Shown here piece by piece: positions 9,359-17,084 of a stretch of 64,000 nucleotides of DNA. The notes beneath the pieces were generated by a model, which was not told the DNA's origin, searched no databases, and saw nothing but the letters and a program-made list of their open reading frames with translations. Source of the stretch: JBFLVU01 sp964589625 (GTDB taxonomy: Bacteria > Acidobacteriota > UBA4820 > DSQY01). Every line of letters begins with the position of its first letter. Position 1 is the first letter of the stretch. A program made the translations under genes and the position numbers. The stretch covers positions 8,353 through 72,352 of the forward strand of contig CAZPSH010000014.1 in the NCBI GenBank assembly GCA_964589625.1, written 5' to 3'.

Positions 9359-11896
9359 GTGGAGCTGGGCTTTCTAAGGTCCGTGTCCAAACCCACCCGT
9401 TACACGGGCGGCGAAGTGAACCAGGTCCTCAAGGAGGAGCGGGAGGGCCTGCTCCACGTGGCCCTCGCCTTTCCGGACGTATACGAGATCGCCATGAGCA
9501 CCCTGGGCCTCAAGATCCTCTACGGGGTGCTGAACCAACGGGAGGACGTCTGGGCCGAGCGCGTCTTTATGCCCATGCCCGACATGCAGGAGGCCCTCGA
9601 ATCCCGCGGGCTTTCCCTCTACGGGCTCGAATCGGGGAGGCCCCTCAAGAACTTCGATCTCGTCGGCTTCACCCTGCAGTTCGAATTGACCTACACCAAC
9701 ATCCTCCACATGCTTCGCCTTGGAGGCGTCCCCCTGAGGGCCGCCGACCGGGGGCCCGGAGATCCCGTGGTGGTGGCCGGCGGCCCCTGCGCCGTGAATC
9801 CGGAACCGCTGGCCCCCTTCTTTGACGGGATCTTCGTGGGAGACGGCGAGGACGGCATCCTCGACCTCTGCGAGGCCGTCCGCGCCACCCGCGGACGCCC
9901 CCGGCGGGACGTGTGGCGCGCCCTGGCATCCGTGGAAGGGACGTACGTTCCGGCGCTCTACCGCACAGGACGCGACCCGGCCCAGGGGATGGAAGTGGTG
10001 ACGGGACCCGCGGAAGAGGGGATTCCCTACCCCGTCCGGCGGCGCCTCCTGAGGGACATCGACGCCTTCCCCTTTCCCGCCAAGGTCATCGTTCCCCACC
10101 ACGAGGTGATCCACGATCGCTACAGCCTCGAACTCTCCAGGGGGTGCGCCGTCGGTTGCCGCTTCTGTCAGGCGGGGTACATCTACCGCCCCCAGCGGGA
10201 CCGCGACGCCGAGGCGGTGCGGTCCGCGGTAGTCCGCGGTCTCGAGTCCACGGGATTCAACGAAGTGACCCTCCTGAGTCTGAACGCCGGGGAGTACGCG
10301 GGGATCGAACGCCTGGCCCGGTCCATCGTCGCCGAGGCCGCCGACCGGGGCGTGGGCGTCGCCATGCCCAGCCTCCGCGTAAGCAGCCTGACGCGGGAAC
10401 TCGTCGGCGCTCTCTCGGCGGGGCGCAAGTCGGGCTTCACCATCGCCCCCGAGGCCGGGACCGAGCGCCTGCGGGCCGTGGTCAACAAGAAGATCTCCGA
10501 GGAAGATCTGAAGAACGCCGTCACGGTGGTCTTCTCCTCGGGATGGAGCGTCCTCAAGCTCTACTTCATGATCGGACTGCCCACGGAGACCCCCGAGGAT
10601 GTGGACGCCATCGCGCGCCTGGCGGACCTTTCCGCCCGGACGGCCAAGGGCTCGGGCTGTCGAAACCCGGTTGTGACGGTCTCCACCTCCTCCTTCGTGC
10701 CCAAGCCCTTCACCCCCTTTCAGTGGTTCCCCATGGAGAACCCCGACTCCCTCAGGGAGAAGCAGTCCAGGCTGAAGTCCCTCCTCCGCCGCCCCGTGCA
10801 GTACCGGTGGCACGACGTGGAGGGAAGCCTCCTGGAAGGGGCCTTTTCCCTGGGGGACCGCCGGCTGGCGGAGGTTCTGGAGGAGGCCGCCGGGCTGGGG
10901 TGCCGCCTCGACTCCTGGACCGAGCACTTCCGGCCCGACCTCTGGAAGGAGGCCTTCTCCCGGAAGGGCTTGACCCCGGAGGTGTACCTTCACCGGGAAC
11001 GCGGCCGGGAGGAGCGATTCCCGTGGGAGGTGGTGGACGTCGGCGTGACGCGCTCCTTCCTGTGGCGGGAGCGCGAGCGCGCTCTCGCCGGGGAGACGAC
11101 CGAGACCTGCGGCCCCGAAGCCTGCCACGGCTGCGCCCCCTTCGCCAAGGACTGCCTCGCGAGCGTCTTCGCCCGCGCCCTCCCCCAGGAGCCCGCCTCG
11201 GTTCCACGCCCCCCCGCCCCGGCGCCCTCCCGCCATCGGCTCCGGTTCCGTAAGGAGGGGCCCGCCGTGTTTCTGGGGCACCTCGACCTCACGGAGGCCC
11301 TCGTCCGTGCCATGCGCCGCGCCGGCGCCGTCCTGGCCTATTCCCAAGGCTATCATCCCATGCCCAAGATCGAGCTGTGCGCGCCCCTCCCGTTGGGCGT
11401 GGCCGGGCGGGAGGAGTGGATGGACTTCACGGCCTTTGTGGGGGACCGGGGGCTCTTCCTGGGGCGCCTCGCCGCCACCCTCCCTACGGGGATCCTGGCC
11501 GAGCGGCTGTTTCCCGTGCCCGAGGGGTCGCCCGCACTCTCGGAACTCTCCCTGCAGGTATACGAGGTGGGGTTCGGTGCCCTGGACGAGGCGGGGCGGG
11601 CCGAGATCCGGAGGAGGGCCGAGGCCTTCCGGGACGCCGAGGCGTGGCCCGTCACCCGGGAGGGAAAAGGGAAGACCCGCACCTTCGACCTCCGGGCCCG
11701 AGTCGTTGGGCTTGAGGTGGAGGACGGCCGCATCGAAGTGCGGCTCCTCCAGGGCGGCTTCAAGGACCTGGTGGAAGCCGTCGTGCCTGAGCCCCTTCGA
11801 GACCGCCTCTCCCTCGTGCGCCTGGGTCTCAAGTTCGCGCCCCGCACCGCCCCGCCGCCCGCCCAAACGACGCCCAAGGGGCGCCTGGACCGTTGA
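9359..11896 (+). CDS. Radical SAM protein with C-terminal DUF2344 (TIGR03960-like)
   Basis: 845 aa from a GTG start. Residues 1-230 form a B12-binding-like alpha/beta domain without the cobalamin His motif. The radical SAM core has CAVGCRFCQAG (Cys263, Cys267, Cys270) for the 4Fe-4S cluster. A Cys-rich linker near 590-600 (CGPEACHGCAPFAKDC) precedes a DUF2344 domain (about 625-845; HLDLTEALVRAMRRA, YSQGYHPMPK). In many bacteria such proteins lie next to RNase G, as here 2 kb downstream. The substrate is unknown. Many genomes split the two halves into separate genes; here they are fused. Confidence 0.88.
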   Translation: MELGFLRSVSKPTRYTGGEVNQVLKEEREGLLHVALAFPDVYEIAMSTLGLKILYGVLNQREDVWAERVFMPMPDMQEALESRGLSLYGLESGRPLKNFDLVGFTLQFELTYTNILHMLRLGGVPLRAADRGPGDPVVVAGGPCAVNPEPLAPFFDGIFVGDGEDGILDLCEAVRATRGRPRRDVWRALASVEGTYVPALYRTGRDPAQGMEVVTGPAEEGIPYPVRRRLLRDIDAFPFPAKVIVPHHEVIHDRYSLELSRGCAVGCRFCQAGYIYRPQRDRDAEAVRSAVVRGLESTGFNEVTLLSLNAGEYAGIERLARSIVAEAADRGVGVAMPSLRVSSLTRELVGALSAGRKSGFTIAPEAGTERLRAVVNKKISEEDLKNAVTVVFSSGWSVLKLYFMIGLPTETPEDVDAIARLADLSARTAKGSGCRNPVVTVSTSSFVPKPFTPFQWFPMENPDSLREKQSRLKSLLRRPVQYRWHDVEGSLLEGAFSLGDRRLAEVLEEAAGLGCRLDSWTEHFRPDLWKEAFSRKGLTPEVYLHRERGREERFPWEVVDVGVTRSFLWRERERALAGETTETCGPEACHGCAPFAKDCLASVFARALPQEPASVPRPPAPAPSRHRLRFRKEGPAVFLGHLDLTEALVRAMRRAGAVLAYSQGYHPMPKIELCAPLPLGVAGREEWMDFTAFVGDRGLFLGRLAATLPTGILAERLFPVPEGSPALSELSLQVYEVGFGALDEAGRAEIRRRAEAFRDAEAWPVTREGKGKTRTFDLRARVVGLEVEDGRIEVRLLQGGFKDLVEAVVPEPLRDRLSLVRLGLKFAPRTAPPPAQTTPKGRLDR

Positions 11897-11963
11897 CAGC
11901 GAGGGGCCGGGCTGGTAGCCTGAAACCCTTGCGGGGGCGGGGCCCCGGCCATGGGAGACCGGA

Positions 11964-12773
11964 TTGAAACGGACGAGGTTGCTCTTTCAGGCGGCCCTGG
12001 TGGCCGCGGCCGCCATGGCGGGTCTGGCCTACAGCCGGGGATGGCTTCTCGGGAGCGTGGAGAAGTACTGCCCCTTCGGCGGACTCGAAACGGCCTACGC
12101 CTTCGTCACGAACCAGCGCTTCACCTGCGCGGCCGGGGAGTTGAACCTGGCGCTGTTCGTGGCGCTGCTGGGGCTCACCTTCGTGGCGCGGAAGTCCTTT
12201 TGCTCCTGGGTGTGCCCCGTGGGCGCCGTCTCCGAATGGCTTGGCCTCCTCGGGGAGAAGCTCCTCGGAAGGGGCCGGAAGGAGGCATCGGGTGCTCCGC
12301 TCCGGGCCTGGGAGCCACCGCGCCGCGCCGACCGGGTTCTCCGCTGGCTCCGGCTGCCCGTCCTGGGCGTCGTGCTGTACTTCACGTACAGAACGGGAGA
12401 GCTGGTGTTCCGAGGCTACGACCCCTATTACGTCCTGTTCAGCTTCCACGGCCACGACGTGCGTTGGTGGAGCTATTTGCTCATGGCGCTCTTCCTGGCA
12501 GCGGCGGTGGCGGTGCCCATGGCGTGGTGCCGCTACCTGTGTCCCCTCGGCCTGGCCCTTTGGCCCTTCTCGGCGGCGGGCCGCCTGCGGCTGAGGCGCG
12601 ACGCCGAGACCTGCACGGCGTGCCGGGCCTGCGACCGGGCCTGCCCCCACGCCATCGAGGTCTCCACCGCCGCCGAGGTGCGGTCCGGGGAATGCACGCT
12701 TTGTCTGGCCTGCGCCGACGCCTGCCCGGCGGGAGAAACCCTGACCTTGCGCCTGGAGGGGCTCAAGCCGTGA
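11964..12773 (+). CDS. NapH/CcoG-like polyferredoxin membrane protein
   Basis: 269 aa from a TTG start (11964) after GGGAGACCGG. About four transmembrane helices carry two membrane-proximal Cys motifs, CSWVCPVGA and CRYLCPLGL, as in NapH, NosR and CcoG. The C-terminal cytoplasmic part binds two 4Fe-4S clusters (CTACRACDRACPH and CTLCLACADACP). Such proteins move electrons across or along the membrane. Its stop overlaps the start of the next gene (GTGA), linking it to a small HMA-like protein rather than to a nitrate or nitrous-oxide reductase, so the partner process is not the textbook one. Confidence 0.85.
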   Translation: MKRTRLLFQAALVAAAAMAGLAYSRGWLLGSVEKYCPFGGLETAYAFVTNQRFTCAAGELNLALFVALLGLTFVARKSFCSWVCPVGAVSEWLGLLGEKLLGRGRKEASGAPLRAWEPPRRADRVLRWLRLPVLGVVLYFTYRTGELVFRGYDPYYVLFSFHGHDVRWWSYLLMALFLAAAVAVPMAWCRYLCPLGLALWPFSAAGRLRLRRDAETCTACRACDRACPHAIEVSTAAEVRSGECTLCLACADACPAGETLTLRLEGLKP

Positions 12774-13195
12774 AAATTCCCAAGGCCGCCGTGCCCGCCC
12801 TTGTGGTCCTCTTCGCCCTTTTGGGCCTGGGGTCCGCCCGGTTCTTCGCCGTCCCCACGCTCACGCGGGACTTCGCGGCGGGCGGACGGAACCCGAACCG
12901 GACGGCGACCTTCCTGGTGGAGGGCGTGAAGTGCCGCGACACCGCGGAGAAGGCCTTCGAACACCTCCTCGGCCTGAAGGGCCTTGGGAGCGCCGAAGCC
13001 TACGCCTCGCGAAGCGAGATCCGGGTCACCTATGATCCGGGCGTCACCGGTCCCCAGGCCATCCGGGAGGCCCTTGAAGGCCCCGACTTCGACGCCGTCA
13101 CCGGGGAGATTTGGTTCGGGCGCTTTCGCGTGATAGAAATGGACGGGAAGCCCCTTCCGGAGGGGACGGGGAGCGCGTCCCCCGGGGCACCGTAG
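12770..13195 (+). CDS. Membrane-anchored HMA-like small protein
   Basis: 141 aa from a GTG overlapping the preceding stop by 4 bases. One N-terminal hydrophobic helix (about 7-28), then a periplasmic domain with the beta-alpha-beta pattern of heavy-metal-associated (HMA) folds: strand ATFLVEGVKCRDTA, helix, EIRVTYDPG, then IREALEG. The usual CxxC metal site is reduced to a single cysteine (Cys55). It may be a metal or thiol relay partner of the NapH-like protein. No firm family. Confidence 0.7.
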   Translation: MKIPKAAVPALVVLFALLGLGSARFFAVPTLTRDFAAGGRNPNRTATFLVEGVKCRDTAEKAFEHLLGLKGLGSAEAYASRSEIRVTYDPGVTGPQAIREALEGPDFDAVTGEIWFGRFRVIEMDGKPLPEGTGSASPGAP

Positions 13196-13215
13196 TTCAG
13201 AGAGGGAGAGAGAAC

Positions 13216-13608
13216 ATGATGCGGAATCTGCGCGTGTGGGTCCTGTTGCTTTCGGCCACGATGCTGGCGGGTGCGGTCCTCGCCGCCGATCCGGCGCCCG
13301 CCGCCGCCCAGGAGACGGCGGTCTTCGAAGTCGCCAAGCTGTCCCAGGGGACGGTAGTCAAGGACCTGGCGGGCGCCCTTGCCAAGGAGCCGGGCGTCAT
13401 CAAGGCGAAGGCCGACATGGACCAGGGGCTCTTCAGCGTGACCTTCGAGCCCGGAAAGACCAATCCCGAGGCCCTGGCCAAGGTGGTGAGCGCCGTGGTA
13501 GGCGAATCCAAGTTGAAGGAAGTGGTGGGTGCGACCGGCGGCGCGAAGGCCGCCACCGGTTGCGGCGCGTGCCCCAGCCGGAGCGCCTGCTCCTCCAAGA
13601 AGAAGTAG
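13216..13608 (+). CDS. Exported HMA-like protein with Cys-rich C-terminal tail
   Basis: 130 aa, ATG at 13216 after a GAGGGAGAGAG ribosome site. A signal peptide (about 1-23, VLA-AD) is followed by an HMA-like beta-alpha-beta domain (FEVAKLSQGTVVKDLAGAL ... FSVTFEPG ... LAKVVSAV) that lacks the CxxC loop. Three cysteines sit in the last 15 residues (Cys116, Cys119, Cys125) before a Lys tail. It follows the previous HMA-like gene by 20 bases, so the three genes look like one operon. Function unknown; metal or persulfide carrying is a guess. Confidence 0.7.
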   Translation: MMRNLRVWVLLLSATMLAGAVLAADPAPAAAQETAVFEVAKLSQGTVVKDLAGALAKEPGVIKAKADMDQGLFSVTFEPGKTNPEALAKVVSAVVGESKLKEVVGATGGAKAATGCGACPSRSACSSKKK

Positions 13609-13640
13609 CGGAAGCACCCGCGTTTGTTGGAAAAGGAGGC

Positions 13641-13664
13641 GGCGGCCCCCCAATGGGGACCGCC
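13641..13664 (+). terminator. Hairpin after the NapH/HMA cassette
   Basis: GGCGG.CCCC stem pairs with GGGG.CCGCC around a CAAT loop, one internal mismatch, followed by GTCTTA. The T-tract is weak, so rho-independent termination is only probable. It fits the end of the three-gene cassette, 33 bases after its last stop. Confidence 0.45.
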
Positions 13665-13884
13665 GTCTTATCGCGTCCTCCGGAGGTGCGGCGTTTCCCT
13701 CCTGCCCTTATCAGGCTGCCGAAAAACCCACGCGGGCCCTGCGAAAGAGGCTTGGGGGAAGGGGGCTGGCCGGGGGGGATCTCTTGCGCGACGGGAGCGC
13801 GGTGAAGCAGGAATATTCCCAACGGGGTGGCGGGTGGGTACAATGAGGGCTTGCAGGGAGGCCGGATTTCCTCAACCCGAAGCC

Positions 13885-15330
13885 ATGAAGTTGGAACTCC
13901 TGATCACGCGCGATGTCTGGCAGACGCAGGTGGCCGTCCTGGAGGACGGCCTTCTGGTGGAGTTCCAACAGGAGCCCCGCCATCTCGACGGCCTGGTGGG
14001 CAACCTCTACCTCGGGCGGGTGAGTCGGGTCCTGCCAGGGATGGAGAGCGCCTTCGTGGACGTGGGGCTCGACCGGGACGGCTTTCTTTACGAAGGGGAC
14101 ATGGGCCCCTTGCCCGATTTTGCCGACGCGGACGGAATCGAGGGGAGGTTCCGGAACCCCTCCATCCGCGATCTGAAGGAGGGGTCGGGGATCCTCGTCC
14201 AGGTGACGAAGGAGCCCATGGGGGCGAAGGGCGCGCGGCTCTCCACCCAGATTTCCCTGCCTGGGTCGTACGTGATCTATCTACCCTACATGGAGCACGT
14301 GGGGGTCTCCAGGAAGATATCGGGCGCCGAGCGGGCCCGCCTGAAGGAGATCGTGCGGCGCCTCAAGGCCAGGGTTCCGGGCGGCTTCATCATCCGCACC
14401 GCCGCCGAGGGTGCAGCGGAAGAGGACCTCGCCCAGGAGATGCAGGGTCTGCTCGACCAGTGGGCCCTCGTCCGCCTGCGCGGTCAGCGGGCCGAGCCCC
14501 CGGCGGTCCTCCACCAGGAGGCCGACCTGGTGGCGCGCCTGATTCGCGAGGTCCTGTTGAGGGCCGACGGGGAGGTCCTCACCGATGATGCGGACGCGGC
14601 GGAGCAGGCGCGAGACCTGCTTTCTTCCATGGGGCATCCGCAGGAGAAGGTGCACCTCTGGCCGGGGAAGCCGGGATCCCTCTTTGAGCACTTCCGGATT
14701 CAGGAGGAGATCGACAAGGCCCTGCGGGCGAGGGTGTGGCTCCGGTCCGGCGGGTGCATCGTGATCCAGTCCACGGAGGCGCTCGTGGCCATCGACGTCA
14801 ACTCGGGGCGCTTTACCGGGAAGCGCTCCCTCGAGGAGACGGCCTTCGCCATCAATATGGAGGCGGTGGACGAAATCGTGAGGCAGATCCGCCTTCGAGG
14901 CCTGGGGGGAATCCTGGTCATCGATTTCATCGACATGACCCGGAAGGCCCACCGCGAGGCTCTCTTCGGGCGGCTTCGCGAGGCCCTGGAACGGGACCGG
15001 GCCAAGTCGAGGATCCTCAATATCTCGGAATTCGGCCTCGTGGAGATGACCCGGAAGCGGAGCCGGCGGAACCTGGACCGGGTCATGACGAGCGTTTGCC
15101 CCTGCTGCGAGGGCCGGGGCCGCCTCCCCGCCCCCTGGCGCACCGCCCAGATGATCGCCGAGACGCTCTCCGGGCGCCACGCGCCGAAGAAGGCCGTGGT
15201 TACCGCCTCGCTGGAAGTGGTTCGATTCATCGAGGAAAACCGGGAGCGGTACGCTTTCCCCGCGGGGATCACCTTCGAGGCGGCCGAGACGCCGCGACTT
15301 TCCCACTTCACGGTCCGGCCCGTTTCCTGA
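13885..15330 (+). CDS. rng: Ribonuclease E/G family endoribonuclease
   Basis: 481 aa, typical of RNase G. Starts MKLELLITRDVWQTQVAVLE; an S1 RNA-binding domain (YLGRVSRVLPGMESAFVDVG) lies near residues 35-110. The DNase I-like catalytic part has AIDVNSGRF and GILVIDFIDM with the metal-binding aspartates, and a Zn-link CPCCEGRG (CPxC type) near 410. No long C-terminal degradosome scaffold is present. An in-frame ATG at 13843 would add 14 residues that do not match the family. Processes rRNA and mRNA 5' ends in the cytoplasm. Confidence 0.93.
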   Translation: MKLELLITRDVWQTQVAVLEDGLLVEFQQEPRHLDGLVGNLYLGRVSRVLPGMESAFVDVGLDRDGFLYEGDMGPLPDFADADGIEGRFRNPSIRDLKEGSGILVQVTKEPMGAKGARLSTQISLPGSYVIYLPYMEHVGVSRKISGAERARLKEIVRRLKARVPGGFIIRTAAEGAAEEDLAQEMQGLLDQWALVRLRGQRAEPPAVLHQEADLVARLIREVLLRADGEVLTDDADAAEQARDLLSSMGHPQEKVHLWPGKPGSLFEHFRIQEEIDKALRARVWLRSGGCIVIQSTEALVAIDVNSGRFTGKRSLEETAFAINMEAVDEIVRQIRLRGLGGILVIDFIDMTRKAHREALFGRLREALERDRAKSRILNISEFGLVEMTRKRSRRNLDRVMTSVCPCCEGRGRLPAPWRTAQMIAETLSGRHAPKKAVVTASLEVVRFIEENRERYAFPAGITFEAAETPRLSHFTVRPVS

Positions 15331-15344
15331 CGGGGCCGCCCCGC

Positions 15345-15968
15345 TCAAGAGGTAAGTTCGGGCAGAAGTTCCAGAAACCTTCCGTACTCCGTGCAGGCCA
15401 GGAACTTGTTGAGGACCGCCTCCTCCCCCAGGGTCCTCTTCTCCACCGCGCCGTAGTGGTGGCCGGGGTGGATCAGCAGTCCTGAAGGCAGGGACCTCAG
15501 ACGGGAGAGGCTTTCGAACAGCGCCCGCGGATCGCCGCCCGGAAGGTCGGCGCGGCCCACCCAGTCCACGAAGAGGACGTCCCCGGTGAAGATCGCCCCA
15601 TCGTAGAGGTAGCAGACCCCTCCCGGCGTGTGGCCCGGAGAGTGGAGGGCGCGAACCTCCGGCAGGCCCGGCAGGGGCCCATCCGCTTCGATCAAGTGGG
15701 CCCCGGCGGGAATCGCGCGCTCCTGCCGGTGGACCCACACGCGCGGATCCGCGGCGGCCCTCAGCTCGGGCAGGGTGGCGGTGTGGTCACCGTGGGTGTG
15801 TGTCAGAAGGACGTCCGTGAGGCGGCACCCCTCTTCGCGGCAGAGCGCGAGGATGGCGGTGGCGGTGTAGGAGGGGTCCACGCACCACGCGGCCTTCCTG
15901 GATCTGGACAGGACCACGTAGGCTCTGTTCGCGTCGCCTCCTGCATCGAGCGTCGCGATCTCGTCCAT
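15345..15968 (-). CDS. Metallo-beta-lactamase-fold hydrolase (glyoxalase II-like)
   Basis: 207 aa. The metal-binding signature THTHGDH lies near residue 57, followed by HSPGHTPGG and GDVLFVDWVG, and a final HPGHHYG. These match the glyoxalase II / ETHE1 branch, which hydrolyse thioesters or oxidise persulfides. The exact substrate cannot be assigned. The ATG at 15968 starts MDEIATLDAGG after a GGGAG site; the frame is open further but antisense to ssb. It converges with the RNase G gene, 14 bases apart. Confidence 0.8.
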   Translation of the reverse strand: MDEIATLDAGGDANRAYVVLSRSRKAAWCVDPSYTATAILALCREEGCRLTDVLLTHTHGDHTATLPELRAAADPRVWVHRQERAIPAGAHLIEADGPLPGLPEVRALHSPGHTPGGVCYLYDGAIFTGDVLFVDWVGRADLPGGDPRALFESLSRLRSLPSGLLIHPGHHYGAVEKRTLGEEAVLNKFLACTEYGRFLELLPELTS

Positions 15969-16005
15969 GGGTCTCCCGCGCGGAAGGGGAAGGGAACCCC
16001 GGCCG

Positions 16006-16413
16006 TCAGAAGGGGATGTCGTCGTCGCTGAACTCGGGGGAAGCTTCGGCGGCGGTGCGCCCGCCCTCTCCCGAGCTGCCTTCGGGGCGGCCCACCATGA
16101 CCAGGCTGTCGGCCCGAATCTCGGTGGCCGTCCGGTCGTTGCCTTCCTTGTCCTTGTAGGTGCGGCTTCGGATGCCGCCTTCGATGTAGACTTGGCGGCC
16201 CTTCTTAAGGTACTCGCCGGCCACCTCGGCGAGCTTTCCCCAGACCACGACCCGGTGCCATTCGGTGTGCTCCTGCTTCTGCCCCTCCTTGTCCTTCCAC
16301 ACCTCGTTGGTGGCGAGGGTGAAGTTGGCCACGGGCGTGCCATTGGGGGTGTAGCGAAGCTCCGGATCCCTGCCCAGGTTGCCCAGGAGGATGACCTTGT
16401 TCACGCTTCCCAT
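16006..16413 (-). CDS. ssb: Single-stranded DNA-binding protein
   Basis: 135 aa. OB-fold with the family start VNKVILLGNLGRDPELRYT and EWHRVVVWGKLAE, a short flexible linker, and the acidic tip DDDIPF that recruits replication and repair partners. The ATG at 16413 is preceded by AAAGGAG. It binds and protects ssDNA as a tetramer. Transcribed divergently from rsmD from a good promoter. Confidence 0.97.
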   Translation of the reverse strand: MGSVNKVILLGNLGRDPELRYTPNGTPVANFTLATNEVWKDKEGQKQEHTEWHRVVVWGKLAEVAGEYLKKGRQVYIEGGIRSRTYKDKEGNDRTATEIRADSLVMVGRPEGSSGEGGRTAAEASPEFSDDDIPF

Positions 16414-16468
16414 GACGCACTCCTTTACGAGGGGCCGCCCTTCCTTATAGGACGGTTCGATATTCCTT

Positions 16469-16498
16469 ATAATACGGGCCTGTCCGGGAGGGAGTCAA
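16469..16498 (-). promoter_or_regulatory. Sigma-70-type promoter for ssb
   Basis: Reading leftward: TTGACT (16498-16493), 18-base spacer, TATTAT (16474-16469). Five of six matches in each box. Expected start near 16462, giving about a 50-base leader to ssb. Confidence 0.65.
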
Positions 16499-16499
16499 C

Positions 16500-17084
16500 T
16501 TGAGGATCGTGGGCGGGGATCTGAGGGGGCGGAGGTTGGACGTGCCGCGGGGCATGGACGTGAGGCCCACGTCGGAGATGGTCCGCGAGGCCCTCTTCGA
16601 CATCCTGGGCCCGCGGGTGGCCGGCGTGGCGTTCCTGGACCTGTACGCGGGGACGGGGGCCGTGGGCCTCGAGGCCTTGAGCCGGGGGGCCTCGGGCGCG
16701 GTTCTGGTGGAAAAGGGCGCGAGGGCCCTGGCGGCGCTCCGGAAGAACGTCGAACGGCTGGGGGTCGGAAGCCTGTGCCGCGTTCTGCCCGTGTCCTCGG
16801 AGAAGGCCCTGAGGATTCTTTCGGAGGAAGGGGCCGAGGTGGGGGTAGCCTTTTGCGATCCGCCCTACGCCGACCGGGCCTGGCCGGATCTCCTCCGTCG
16901 GCTGGCCGACTTCCCGATCTGGGTTCCTCCGGGGATCCTGGTCGTGGAGTCCGCCGCCAAGTCCCCGCTGGCGTGTCCCGCGGGCTTCGAGGCGGGGAAG
17001 GCGTATCGTTACGGGGACACCGCCCTGTCTGTATTTCGGCTTGTGAGCGAGGGGGTCGGAAGGGCTCGGGAGGGAACGCCATGA
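16500..17084 (+). CDS. rsmD: 16S rRNA (guanine966-N2)-methyltransferase
   Basis: 194 aa from a TTG start after GGGAGGGAG. Start MRIVGGDLRGRRLDVPRG, PTSEMVREALFDIL, SAM-binding LDLYAGTGAVGLEAL and catalytic DPPY are all characteristic of RsmD, which methylates G966 of 16S rRNA using S-adenosylmethionine. The stop overlaps the selB start (ATGA), so both are probably one transcript. Confidence 0.93.
   Translation: MRIVGGDLRGRRLDVPRGMDVRPTSEMVREALFDILGPRVAGVAFLDLYAGTGAVGLEALSRGASGAVLVEKGARALAALRKNVERLGVGSLCRVLPVSSEKALRILSEEGAEVGVAFCDPPYADRAWPDLLRRLADFPIWVPPGILVVESAAKSPLACPAGFEAGKAYRYGDTALSVFRLVSEGVGRAREGTP

Noticed and set aside
9374..11866. 830-codon minus-strand frame opposite the radical SAM gene
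   Set aside because: Antisense shadow; the plus strand has intact family motifs.
16445..16473. TATAAT on the plus strand as promoter for rsmD
   Set aside because: Only a poor -35 at the right distance; the same bases form a better promoter for ssb in the other direction.
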